A stretch of DNA of 55,515 bases from Streptococcus parasanguinis. GTDB taxonomy: Bacteria; Bacillota; Bacilli; Lactobacillales; Streptococcaceae. Numbering within the stretch: the stretch's first letter is position 1; each line of letters begins with the position of its first letter. Made by a program: the position numbers and the translations under genes. Shown here in pieces: positions 27,509-39,011 of the stretch. Location: contig NZ_JAHZPC010000012.1 in the NCBI RefSeq assembly GCF_019929185.1, positions 1 to 55,515 of the forward strand. Direction: 5' to 3'. Below the pieces are notes generated by a model, which worked only from the letters and a program-made list of their open reading frames with translations, was not told where the DNA came from and searched no databases.

Positions 27509-27537
27509 CGCTTCCCTAAAATGTTTTAACGAAAAAG

Positions 27538-28821
27538 TTACCAGTAGTACCTTTTCTTACTTAGATATTGTTCTTTTTGTTCTCTAGAATTTTCATGATT
27601 TCTAATTCCTAGTAATTCGTCTGTTGAAGAAACTATTGGGTCAATCCAGTCAGCTTTGGATCTAATCCAATCAATTTCCTCTTTATTAAGTTTCCCTGCT
27701 ATCTCCAATTTATCAGCCATCAGTCTTAAATCATTTGCTGTTTGAAAATCTTCCAACATATTAAGAAGTGACTTTGTCCGCTTCTTCTCTTCTTCGATTC
27801 TTTTTTGTAATTTTCTTTTTCGCTCCTGCTCCTCTTCGTATAGTCTTTCTCTCTCTTCACGTTCAAGTCGTAAGTTCTTAACTTTATAATACTCTTGGTA
27901 AATTAAAACAATTATTTCTGGTATTGATTGTTCAAGTGTAAATTCTTTAGTATCTTTAATGTATTTACCATCTATTATCTTAAATCGAAATTTTCCGTTT
28001 GGTATATAGTCATACTTCTTTATTCTTGGTTTAAAAGCATATCTATTAAACTTAACGCTATCATTGTAGTCTGCTAGTTCTTTAGCTTCTTCTTTTGTTA
28101 ATTCATGAGTTACTTTGTCTGTTGATTCTATAACTTCAAAACGAACAATATCCTTTTCAATTTGAATATCCCAATTTGAAGTTACTTTATCTCCGATTTT
28201 TTCAATTACAGTAACTAGTGTATCTAAAAAGCGATATAAACGTGGAAGAGAATTTAGTGAAATACTTTTTACAAATTTAGGTTCTTTTAAATCATTATAT
28301 CTGTGCCTAGAATCAAAGTAAGGATAAGAAGCTGCTTTTTCCCTCTTACTCCACTCTGTAATTTTATCTCTTAAATTAGCTACAGATTTATGTAGTCTCT
28401 TATTTGGATCCTGGTTTAGGTTTGAAACTACTTCAATAATACGCTCTATTTTATCGTCCTCTATAAATGATAATGAACTTCTTATACTAGTTGTATCAAG
28501 TTTAACAGTATCTTCGTTTTTATCCTCCGTACTATCTTCTTTATGTTTAGCAGCTTTAATTCTACTGTTCTTTAAACTTTTTCTATCAATATGAACCTCA
28601 TTTACGTCATTTTGTGGTAATGGAACGATAAGTTCACTTAAGTCTTGTCCAGCATTCTTACGATACCAATAACTACCCTTTGGAATTGGGATTTCAAATT
28701 CTTTACATTTCTTGAGTAAGTCAGAATAACTTAAATCATATTTCAATGAAACTTGTTTCGCACTTATCTCCCAGATTTCTTCATAGAGTTCTTCTCTAGA
28801 AAAGCTCTTTATCATCTTCAT
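27538..28821 (-). CDS. Protein of unknown function with an N-terminal HTH-like region
   Basis: 427 residues from ATG 28821, preceded by AAAGG at 8 bases; GTG at 28830 is an alternative. The N-terminus FSREELYEEIWEISAKQVSLKYDLSYSDLLKKC with IPIPKGSYWYRKNAGQ resembles a widespread uncharacterised bacterial family. That family starts with a predicted DNA-binding element of the form ELYELVW...KYGISDVAL...IPVPPRGYW. Middle region mixed; residues about 325-365 are a strongly charged coiled coil (EREERERLYEEEQERKR). Often found on mobile DNA. No catalytic motif seen; role unknown. Confidence 0.75.
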   Translation of the reverse strand: MKMIKSFSREELYEEIWEISAKQVSLKYDLSYSDLLKKCKEFEIPIPKGSYWYRKNAGQDLSELIVPLPQNDVNEVHIDRKSLKNSRIKAAKHKEDSTEDKNEDTVKLDTTSIRSSLSFIEDDKIERIIEVVSNLNQDPNKRLHKSVANLRDKITEWSKREKAASYPYFDSRHRYNDLKEPKFVKSISLNSLPRLYRFLDTLVTVIEKIGDKVTSNWDIQIEKDIVRFEVIESTDKVTHELTKEEAKELADYNDSVKFNRYAFKPRIKKYDYIPNGKFRFKIIDGKYIKDTKEFTLEQSIPEIIVLIYQEYYKVKNLRLEREERERLYEEEQERKRKLQKRIEEEKKRTKSLLNMLEDFQTANDLRLMADKLEIAGKLNKEEIDWIRSKADWIDPIVSSTDELLGIRNHENSREQKEQYLSKKRYYW

Positions 28822-28896
28822 TTGAAACACCTTTACCCTTATATTTTACATCACCATTTTTATATTTACCAAGCGAAAACGCAAATTCAAAAACTT

Positions 28897-29241
28897 CTAA
28901 TTCTTCACTTCTGCATTTTCGCTTAATATAAAAAGTAAATCTTGTTTTAAACCGTTAAATTCCTCTATAATTTTATCTAAACTAGTTTCAATATTCTCAA
29001 CACGGATCTCTGATAGTTTTCCATGGTTGTATGAAATCATTCTTTCAGCGATAATATGATATGACCAACTCTCAGTGAAACGTCTGTCTCTTTCTTCGTT
29101 ATGGATAGCAAAACCAATTGGAAGAAGATTATTTCTAAGACCTATCGCAACTGCTTGTGAACTTATGCCTAAATAATCACCAGCAATTTTTAATGTGATT
29201 TTATTTAATTTTCTAATATCTTCGTCGGTATATTTCGGCAT
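28897..29241 (-). CDS. Small HTH protein, probably from a mobile element
   Basis: 114 residues. LNKITLKIAGDYLGISSQAVAIGLRNNLLPIGFAI (about 11-45) is a helix-turn-helix of the excisionase/MerR-like kind seen in small mobile-element proteins. It is followed by WSYHIIAERMISYNHGKL, and the C-terminus is a coiled coil. It lies 75 bases upstream of the 427-residue gene on the same strand. The two probably form one unit, possibly as regulator and effector, but this is inferred from position. Confidence 0.7.
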   Translation of the reverse strand: MPKYTDEDIRKLNKITLKIAGDYLGISSQAVAIGLRNNLLPIGFAIHNEERDRRFTESWSYHIIAERMISYNHGKLSEIRVENIETSLDKIIEEFNGLKQDLLFILSENAEVKN

Positions 29242-29568
29242 GTTAGTACTCTTTTGTTATAATTCAAAATGCAATATCATCTATGTAAAAATATCTTAAT
29301 ACGATGCTATCTAGTCGCTTTCCCTAATAATAAAATTAATATGTAGCATACCATACTCTAAAAGCTAATTATCTAAAAGCTATTCAATGAAAATTGATTC
29401 TCAATCAAAAACAATCTCTTCAAATTCATAGTTACGATGTTTTCTATGAAATCCTAAAAATATTTTTCGGTAAATTACCTTTTACTATAGTTCTTTTCTT
29501 TTTCTGTAAAGTGAAAAACACCATTTAAAAGTAAATCCATTAGTTGGCTCCAGACTAGACGTAAATAG
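29242..29568. other. AT-rich intergenic stretch
   Basis: No ORF with an RBS, no clear hairpin terminator and no recognisable RNA was seen. The region may contain the promoter of the 114-residue HTH gene (29245-29300). Confidence 0.5.
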
Positions 29569-29833
29569 TTATTTATTATCTAAATCAAAACCAATCTGCC
29601 AAAATCCCATATCAAGAATTTTCATTTGAGGATATAGCATGTCAGCAACAATAAATTTTTTGGGGACTGAATCTAATTGTTCTATGTTGTTCTCATAAAA
29701 AATTACTAGTTGTAAAATAGATTTAATGTTATAGGTTCCAATGACAACCTTTTGTGATTTTAATCCAAAAACAAAATATCTATCAAAAGCTGGTACACAA
29801 CCGAGTGTGGCCATTTCGATATATCTATGTGAT
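29569..29833 (-). pseudogene. Probable 3' fragment of a larger gene
   Basis: An 81-residue ORF from ATG 29814 has no RBS. The frame is open upstream to a stop at about 29834 and reads SHRYIEMATLGCVPAFDRYFVFGLK, which looks like the inside of a protein and not a start. The end contains YPQMKILDMGFWQIGFDLD. No family recognised with certainty. It directly follows the AbiE-like operon, whose end may mark the breakpoint. Confidence 0.45.
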
Positions 29834-29844
29834 TACAATTAATT

Positions 29845-30603
29845 TTAACTATCTAGAAAATCTTTCAAAATTTCAAAAACTTCATCCCTATTCAATAAAA
29901 TATCATCATTTTGAGGAATAGTTGATATCACAGACTCAAGTTCTATCACAAAACGGTGCATATCTGCTTTCACCGTGTCACTAGAGGTTATATTTGACAG
30001 TTTTTCACTCCCTACTAATAGAGCTGTTAATCGAGTAATATCGTTCAAATGTTTTTTTATGGCTTTACTTAAACCTTGAATACCTGTGGCAGAGCGTTCT
30101 CTCATATCCAACCAAGCTTTAGCCTTGAAAATAATTAAACCACGATTACTCAACACCGAGTATCCCTGAATGGATTCTTTTTCATGCACCAATATATTAT
30201 AATAATCCTTATCCAATAATAAGGCCGACAAACTAGCATCTTCATCAAAATGTAAGGGTGTTTCTCTCCCCTCCTTCTTTAATGGGTATTCTGGTAAAAT
30301 ACTAAATAGTTCAATCATAGAAGGAAACTCAGGTTTATTTGTTGTAAATCGAAATAATTGCGCTTTTTCATCCTTCTGACTTCCTTGATATTCTCCCAAT
30401 TCTAAAAAGTGATTCAAGGTATCATAAAATTCCTTATTTTTTAATTCATCTATGATGACCATATCATAATCTTTTGTTGTCCGACTTTTAAACCCTTGCG
30501 AGTCCAATACAATAGAGGTTGCAGTCCCTCCAATCAAAACATAATAGTCTTGAAAATTCGCAAACATTTCTTGAAAAATAGCTTTCGTATTAGCTGGCAT
30601 CAT
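29845..30603 (-). CDS. AbiEii-like nucleotidyltransferase toxin
   Basis: 252 residues. YYVLIGGTATSIVLDSQGF (GG...S) followed by RTTKDYDMVI gives the nucleotidyltransferase G[G/S]xx...DxD signature at about 22-47. The late KAKAWLDMRER carries the Lys/Asp-rich motif seen in AbiEii/DUF1814-type enzymes. In AbiE systems such an enzyme is the toxin, which blocks growth (tRNA-directed in studied members) and aborts phage infection. The gene overlaps its upstream partner by 14 bases. Two ATG codons in tandem (30598-30603) form the start. Confidence 0.75.
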   Translation of the reverse strand: MMPANTKAIFQEMFANFQDYYVLIGGTATSIVLDSQGFKSRTTKDYDMVIIDELKNKEFYDTLNHFLELGEYQGSQKDEKAQLFRFTTNKPEFPSMIELFSILPEYPLKKEGRETPLHFDEDASLSALLLDKDYYNILVHEKESIQGYSVLSNRGLIIFKAKAWLDMRERSATGIQGLSKAIKKHLNDITRLTALLVGSEKLSNITSSDTVKADMHRFVIELESVISTIPQNDDILLNRDEVFEILKDFLDS

Positions 30604-31588
30604 CTTCTCCTAGATACTGTAATATATTATTTTTTAGTACTTCAATCTCTTCCTCCACACGTGGATCATCATCATCTTTTAAGGTCAAATAAAGAGAAAT
30701 AGGATCTACAAACTGTCTATCTTGATTTTCTTTAAAATCGTTCCAAAATTCAGATACAAAAGGACTATATCGCCATATCTCTAATACCTTGCCTTCTAAA
30801 ACATGCTGAGAAAATGGCAAGGATAATTTATTGAATTGTCTATGTGATATGACATAGCTACTATTTTCATCCGATTCAGCTAAAAAAGTCAAATAGGATA
30901 AAGCATACGTACCACCGTATAGAAGCCTAGAAGCAGATTTTATATTCTCTAGATCTATATTGGGCAATAAGAGCCGTTTTTTGATTGGATTAAATAAATA
31001 GGACTCTGATTTTAAGAATAATTCTTTCTTTGATGCAGTATAGGTGTAAAGTTTTTTTGGCTTATTTAACCAATCTAAAGTTTTAAAAGTCCTCAAACAT
31101 CTATAAATCGTTGAGTTTGGAAGTCCAGTTACCTGTGAAAGCATATCAACATCTACTACTTTTTGACCTTTTGTCAATAAAAAGGCAATCCAAGTTAATT
31201 GTTCGCTAGGTGTTAATTCTTTAGATGTTGCAACATCATCATTAGCATTCAATACTAATCCCAATGGAGGAAAAAAGAGATTTCCCTTGAAATCTACAAA
31301 AGGAACTCTAGCTTGAAGGAGTTGTTTTTTTTCAATGTCAGATAGCTTTGAAAATACCAAAATAACGTCCATGCTAGCTTTTTCACCCATAATACGAGCT
31401 TGAGTAACAAATGAGTCTAAACTTCCTCTTCTCTTTTCTTTAATCAATAAAAATGACTCCTTATGAAACTTCATTTGGACATATTGAAATCTTTTTTCAA
31501 AACTAATTGGTAAAGTTAAAGCTATTTTTTCAACACTTACATTAATATAAAACGATTGAAAAATAGAAATTATCTTTTGAACATTCAT
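30590..31588 (-). CDS. DNA-binding antitoxin-like protein, partner of the AbiEii-like gene
   Basis: 332 residues. The central winged-helix region TPSEQLTWIAFLLTKGQKVVDVDMLSQVTGLPNSTIYRCLRTF (about 125-168) is MarR/GntR-like. The N-terminal part (about 50-120) has an FVDFKGNLFFP segment reminiscent of the nuclease-like fold of the COG4861 family. The C-terminal domain contains LYGGTYALSYLTFLAE, like the AbiEi antitoxin domain. AbiEi antitoxins repress their own operon through a winged helix, which fits the palindrome upstream. ATG 31588 has AAGG before it. Confidence 0.72.
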   Translation of the reverse strand: MNVQKIISIFQSFYINVSVEKIALTLPISFEKRFQYVQMKFHKESFLLIKEKRRGSLDSFVTQARIMGEKASMDVILVFSKLSDIEKKQLLQARVPFVDFKGNLFFPPLGLVLNANDDVATSKELTPSEQLTWIAFLLTKGQKVVDVDMLSQVTGLPNSTIYRCLRTFKTLDWLNKPKKLYTYTASKKELFLKSESYLFNPIKKRLLLPNIDLENIKSASRLLYGGTYALSYLTFLAESDENSSYVISHRQFNKLSLPFSQHVLEGKVLEIWRYSPFVSEFWNDFKENQDRQFVDPISLYLTLKDDDDPRVEEEIEVLKNNILQYLGEDDAS

Positions 31589-31616
31589 TGTTTTTCCTTT
31601 TTATCATTTTTTACGT

Positions 31617-31641
31617 ATTTTATCAATTTAAATGATAAAAT
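31617..31641. promoter_or_regulatory. Palindromic operator of the AbiE-like operon
   Basis: Nine-base arms ATTTTATCA (31617-31625) and TGATAAAAT (31633-31641) around a seven-base centre. A further TTATCATTTT lies at 31601-31610 as a half-site repeat. It is 29 bases upstream of the antitoxin ATG. Confidence 0.7.
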
Positions 31642-31699
31642 GCAAGTTTTTTGATAATAAAAAGCGACTTACAAAAACTATATGTCACCAAAATATTAG

Positions 31700-32345
31700 A
31701 AAATTTCAAGTAAAGACTCTCTGTTTCGTCGTATAAGCAAAATTCATGGCACTATCTACCTGAGAAAACCGTCTACCATCAAAATTAGTTTCTGATAGCA
31801 GAAATGAATCATCTGGATAGACCTTCTAGACGAAAGACACATGACCATATAAAACAAAGGTTCCATAACTGGCTATCGACAAAGGAGATCATAGCTCCAG
31901 CCCTTGGAATAGAGCCTATGTCACCATCCAGAATTGCAGCGGTTGCCACCTAGTCTTGAGCAATTCCCATGGTGTTGATATTAGGAATCTTTTCCCCATT
32001 TCTGCCCTTGAATTTTAATCCTAACTGCTTGATCCGACCTGCTACTTCCCAAGTACACTAGCCATAGCATCGCCACCTCCTGGAATCGAGTTATCATAAA
32101 GTTCCCCTCGTACACTTTCAAAAGCCTTAGAATCACTTTGAGCCGTACCTCTGTTTGGCTGACAAAAGCCCTTTTCAATATAGTAATACCACTCTATATC
32201 TCTTGTCTGGCGTTCGAGTAACTTATCTCCTGAATTACCCTACCAGAAGGTTAGAAAGAACTGGGCGAGAATAACTGAACTACCCGTATTTCCAAAGAAA
32301 TCATTAAGCCAATTGGTATAATGGGGATTGTCCTCCCAACTAAGA
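31700..32345 (-). pseudogene. Decayed CHAP-domain peptidoglycan hydrolase remnant
   Basis: No intact frame, but three pieces in different frames line up as one protein. They are NPHYTNWLNDFFGNTG (near 32330), then GSIPRAGAMISFVD (near 31900), then YGHVSF.KVYPDDSFLLSETNF and MNFAYTT (31820-31730). The last two are the characteristic CHAP amidase/peptidase core (GHV..V..V...G.. and SE.N). Frame changes and stops occur at several points, for example TAG codons near 32243 and 31954. CHAP or VirB1-like hydrolases accompany conjugation systems and prophages. Here they suggest a dead mobile element. Confidence 0.6.
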
Positions 32346-32493
32346 CTAAGAGACAGCTCTTGGCGGTCTTTAAGAACCGCATAAATCACCTTGACTTTCA
32401 TTTCCATATCCCCCGTTCATCCTCAAAGAGAATCTTTGGAATCTTGTAATAGCGCTCAGACGTTTGATATTGATTTGCTGTAATCCATTTCAT
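32346..32493 (-). pseudogene. Remnant of a RepA_N-type replication initiator
   Basis: From an ATG at 32493 with a strong GGGGAGG site the frame reads MKWITANQYQTSERYYKIPK then ILFEDER, and stops after 31 codons. One frame shift later it continues DMEMKVKVIYAVLKDRQELSLS. Joined, this is the N-terminus of RepA_N initiators (PF06970), whose consensus has TSE.YY.LPK.LFE...YKDM and K..YA.L.DR..LS. The region after DRQELSLS is gone, replaced by the CHAP-like remnant. Such initiators occur on plasmids and on integrative conjugative elements of Firmicutes. Confidence 0.7.
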
Positions 32494-32651
32494 GAGATAC
32501 CTCCCCACTCTTTTATCTCCAGTTCACCACTTGGTTGGATTTGAATCAAGCCACTCTTTTCCAAATCAGCCATCACAGCTGTTGCTTCAACAATATCCAG
32601 GACAATTTGTCGGACTAGATAAGAAATCACGATATAATGTGATGACGGCAT
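32490..32651 (-). CDS. Small protein upstream of the RepA_N remnant
   Basis: 53 residues, ATG 32651, with AAGGAG further upstream (spacing rather long). Its stop overlaps the ATG of the RepA remnant (ATGA), a coupling typical of mobile-element operons. Contains VMADLEKSGLIQIQPSGELEI, which looks like the end of a winged-helix or similar small domain. No named family recognised. It could be the only intact gene of the decayed element or itself a fragment. Confidence 0.45.
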   Translation of the reverse strand: MPSSHYIVISYLVRQIVLDIVEATAVMADLEKSGLIQIQPSGELEIKEWGGIS

Positions 32652-32689
32652 TTCTTTCTACAAAATTTCTCCTTAAACGCAAAAAAAAT

Positions 32690-32714
32690 CGAGAACCATA
32701 TAGAATAGTTCTCG
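32690..32714 (-). terminator. Terminator with an eight-T run
   Basis: Stem CGAGAAC (32690-32696) and GTTCTCG (32708-32714), followed on the minus strand by eight T. It ends whatever transcript crosses the rlmD 3' flank. Confidence 0.85.
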
Positions 32715-32742
32715 GTTGAGATATAAATATTTATTATTGTAT

Positions 32743-32874
32743 TCATTTTTCTGATATGCGGGCGATATCCACAAATACATTTACTTCTATGTACCATTTT
32801 AGGACTTTTTTGATGTCAAAATTGCCTTTATCTACAAAGACAAAATACTTGTACAATAACTTGAAATCAAGAAT
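32743..32874 (-). pseudogene. 43-codon coding remnant downstream of rlmD
   Basis: An open stretch reading LLYKYFVFVDKGNFDIKKVL, then WYIEVNVFVDIARISEK and a stop. It has protein-like composition but no ATG and no RBS at its 5' end. A terminator follows 30 bases after the stop. Probably the C-terminal end of a gene cut by an integration or deletion event. Low certainty. Confidence 0.35.
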
Positions 32875-32954
32875 TTACACCCATTTAGTCGTTATAGCAA
32901 CACTACGCACTCAGCGGTTCGCTGTTACCGTATCATTTCGTCGGTTTCCCTCCT

Positions 32955-34425
<1,471 letters not shown>

Positions 34426-34444
34426 CTATCTTTCTACAAATTAA

Positions 34445-34476
34445 AAGGGGTGGAGTTCAAAACTCCTATCCCCTTA
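34445..34476 (-). terminator. Terminator after the LCP gene
   Basis: Stem built from AAGGGG..GGAGTT and AACTCC..CCCCTT (two internal mismatches) with a T-rich minus-strand tail. Positioned just past the stop of the LCP gene and before rlmD. Confidence 0.8.
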
Positions 34477-34481
34477 TTATA

Positions 34482-35798
34482 TCATCTCAGTCCCATTTGG
34501 TACAATTTCTTTTTATAAGCATCGAAATCGACGAGCAAGCCTTGGCCACCGTACATATCGTAGGCATCGACCCAATCCCCATTTTCTGGGATGGTCACTC
34601 GTTCAATTCCTTTTCCAGCACTTCCAACCAGGCCAAGTCCATTGGTCAATAGGAAGGAGAAAGGTACATTGGTAGACGTCATAGCAAAGACTTTCCCAAG
34701 GGCTTCTGATCCCGTAAAGAGTTTGGTTGGATCCTTGATCTGGTGCATAATGGCAGACATGACCTCTTGCTGGCGACGGGTCCGGCCAAAGTCCCCTTCA
34801 TCATCCTTACGGAAACGCGAGTAATTGAGAAGGGTCCGGCCATCCATCCGTTGCTTTCCAACCTTGATGGTTTGCTGCGGAACGACGCCGTCTTTCATAT
34901 TCAAATCGTCTGGCACTTCCACTTCACTGACCTTTTCGCCATCAACCGTTGAAAACTGCGCATTCATCTCGACCCCATTTGGGAAGAGGGTATCGATCGC
35001 TGTCGCAAAGGTCTTGAAATCGACCATGGCGTAATATTGGATGTCAATATCAAAGTTATCTTTGAGCATCTGACGCACCAATTCAGCCCCTTGGTTGTTA
35101 TTTTGCTCCCCAATGGTAAAGGCAGTATTGAGCTTCTGGTCATAGTAGCCATCATATTCAGGAATATTTTGCTGGCTCACTCCATCGATATGGACCAGTG
35201 TATCCCGCATGAAGCTGACCATCTTGATCTTGCCTTCTTTGTTATTGACGTTGACCACCATGATGGAGTCTGTCCGAGTCTCATCTGATTTCTCACCGAT
35301 CCGACCATCTGTCCCCAAGATCAGGATATTGACCCCATCTCGCGACTTCTTGCCGTTAAATTTCTCGACGACAGCAGGCTTGGCATCTTTCCCAGCTGGT
35401 TTACTGTTGAGGCCTTTCACAAACATAAAGACCATGCCACCGATAATGAGCAAGAAAAAGAGAGCTATCCACTTGAGGATCCGCTTGACGCGGATCTTTT
35501 TCCGTGGTTTCTTAGGTAGATCGCTCGTCGCAGCGACTGCTTTTTTCTTTGTTTTTCTGCTACGTGATTGGTAAACAGGAAGGTCACCAATCGGTTCAGC
35601 AATCTCCCCTTGCACTTCTTCAGTAGCAGCTACTTCAGGCTGTTTAAGGGGGGCTGTTTCCTCATAAACTCCTTGGCTTTTTTTGAGCAAATAATTGTAT
35701 TCTAGTTGTTCTCGTTCATTCAAATAATGAAAATTTGAGTATAAGTACTCTAATCGCTTTCGCTCATGGTGAGATAGAAAGTTGGATTCGTTACTCAT
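34482..35798 (-). CDS. LytR-CpsA-Psr (LCP) family protein
   Basis: 438 residues. Cytoplasmic N-terminus of about 108 residues rich in Lys/Pro, one transmembrane helix (109-128, WIALFFLLIIGGMVFMFVKG), then the extracellular LCP catalytic domain (about 150-400): ILILGTDGR, TRTDSIMVVNV, KMVSFMRDTLVHI, then LNYSRFRKDDEGDFGRTRRQQ. LCP enzymes transfer undecaprenyl-linked glycopolymers to peptidoglycan. The gene overlaps pheA by 4 bases, an arrangement often seen in streptococci. It is the last gene of the aromatic cluster transcript before a terminator. Confidence 0.92.
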   Translation of the reverse strand: MSNESNFLSHHERKRLEYLYSNFHYLNEREQLEYNYLLKKSQGVYEETAPLKQPEVAATEEVQGEIAEPIGDLPVYQSRSRKTKKKAVAATSDLPKKPRKKIRVKRILKWIALFFLLIIGGMVFMFVKGLNSKPAGKDAKPAVVEKFNGKKSRDGVNILILGTDGRIGEKSDETRTDSIMVVNVNNKEGKIKMVSFMRDTLVHIDGVSQQNIPEYDGYYDQKLNTAFTIGEQNNNQGAELVRQMLKDNFDIDIQYYAMVDFKTFATAIDTLFPNGVEMNAQFSTVDGEKVSEVEVPDDLNMKDGVVPQQTIKVGKQRMDGRTLLNYSRFRKDDEGDFGRTRRQQEVMSAIMHQIKDPTKLFTGSEALGKVFAMTSTNVPFSFLLTNGLGLVGSAGKGIERVTIPENGDWVDAYDMYGGQGLLVDFDAYKKKLYQMGLR

Positions 35799-36639
35799 CT
35801 TTTCTCCATTCCGTTATCTTTTATGGTATAGACCTGATACTGCCCCAAGACTTTTGTCTGAATACCCAAACTGTCTAATTCTTGATAGGCAAAGTGCACA
35901 AGATCAGGCGCTTCATTTAGGAGGTCAATAATGAAAAAGTATTCTCCTAAAGCTGTTTTTAGGGGGCGACTTTCAATCTTGGTTAAATTGATTCCCCGCC
36001 AAGCAAAGGTGGACAACCCCTTATAGAGGGCTCCTGCCAAGTTACTTGGCAAGGTTAAAGCCAAGCTAATCTTTTGACTCGAAAGATTCAAAGTTTCTGA
36101 AATCAAGGGCTCTTTTGCCCCTAGAATCCAAAAACGCGTGTAGTTGTCCTCGATTTCTTGGATGTCTTTGGCCTGGACTTCCAAACCGTACTCACTTGCT
36201 GCTGCCAGAGGGGCAATAGCTGCAATCTCCAATTCTGTATGTTCTGCTACATAGCGGGCTGCATAGGCTGTTGAAGCCGTCATTTCCATGGCCACATCTG
36301 GATAATGGGCCCTTAGAAAAGCCTTCCCTTGGGCCAAGGCCTGTGGATGCGAATAGACCGTTCGAATAGGCCGATCTTTTCTAGCCACCAAGAGCTGTTG
36401 CTTGATGGGATAGACCACTTCTGCAACGGCCTGGATGGTCCCTTGGTGAAAGAGGTAATCGATGGTCTCGTGGACACTGCCTTCGATAGAGTTTTCAACT
36501 GGGACGACTGCAAAATCAATTTCTTGATTTTCATAGGCCTTAATAACATCTGTGATCGTTCGATAAGCGATGCGTTCAGAAGTTGGAAAACTATGAGTCA
36601 CCACATCGTGAGTAAAAGATCCCTTGGGACCTAGATAGC

Positions 36640-36649
<10 letters not shown>
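35795..36649 (-). CDS. pheA: Prephenate dehydratase
   Basis: 284 residues. Periplasmic-binding-like catalytic domain (1-180: GYLGPKGSFTHDV, ENSIEGSVHETIDYL and the terminal DNYTRFWILG) plus a C-terminal ACT domain (about 190-275, KISLALTLPSNLAGALYKGL...LTKIESRPLKT) for phenylalanine feedback. Converts prephenate to phenylpyruvate. Monofunctional, without a fused chorismate mutase. Overlaps aroK by 10 bases and the LCP gene by 4, so translation is coupled within the aro operon. Confidence 0.96.
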
Positions 36650-38452
<1,803 letters not shown>

Positions 38453-38537
38453 TCAATTTTTGATCAAAAATTTGGAACAAAAAACGAATGTTTCCTAGCT
38501 TTTTTTGAGCTTCTTTTGATCTAGTGGCGAACGAAAA

Positions 38538-38565
38538 TACCAGAGTCGAAATGACAACTCTGGTA
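38538..38565 (-). terminator. Hairpin after the YlbF-type gene
   Basis: Nine-base-pair stem TACCAGAGT (38538-38546) and ACTCTGGTA (38557-38565). The T tail on the minus strand is short, so termination may be partial and allow readthrough into aroA. Confidence 0.6.
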
Positions 38566-38572
38566 GAAATTT

Positions 38573-38911
38573 CTACTTGTATAAATCTTGAATCGGCTCA
38601 AAGATGATCTTTTCAAGATCTGCAAGATAAATAGACAATTGCTGTTGTTTGGTGAAAAATTCATTCACAATCGGACTTGCTTGGATTTTTTCCATATAGT
38701 CCTTCATTTCTTGTTGCACAGCTTCTGTTGGAAGTTGACCGGATTGCATCAAGCCTTGCAATTGATTTTGGAAAGCGACGTATTCGTCAAACAGTGTTTT
38801 CGCTTCTGGATTTGCTTCGATCGCTTGTTTGCTTTCTACGACAGCCTTATATTCAGGAAGGTCTCGCAGGGTCCGAGAGAGTTCATTTGCTACATCATAA
38901 ATATTTGCCAT
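38573..38911 (-). CDS. YlbF/YmcA family protein (UPF0342)
   Basis: 112 residues, entirely helical, no catalytic motif. IYDVANELSRTLRDLPEYKAVVE, then FQNQLQGLMQSGQLPTEAV and a glutamine-rich FFTKQQQLSIYL match the UPF0342 group, related to YlbF/YmcA of Bacillus, which assist RNase Y and influence competence and biofilm formation. Conserved between tyrA and aroA in streptococci, but without known link to aromatic synthesis. Role here unknown. Confidence 0.85.
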   Translation of the reverse strand: MANIYDVANELSRTLRDLPEYKAVVESKQAIEANPEAKTLFDEYVAFQNQLQGLMQSGQLPTEAVQQEMKDYMEKIQASPIVNEFFTKQQQLSIYLADLEKIIFEPIQDLYK

Positions 38912-39011
38912 TTTCTGGGCTCCTTTACTGATAAGATACTTCTATTATACTGCTTTTCCTTCAATATTCCTAAAATGAAGCAAGCCTTTTGACGCAAATC
39001 CTTCTGTAGAC

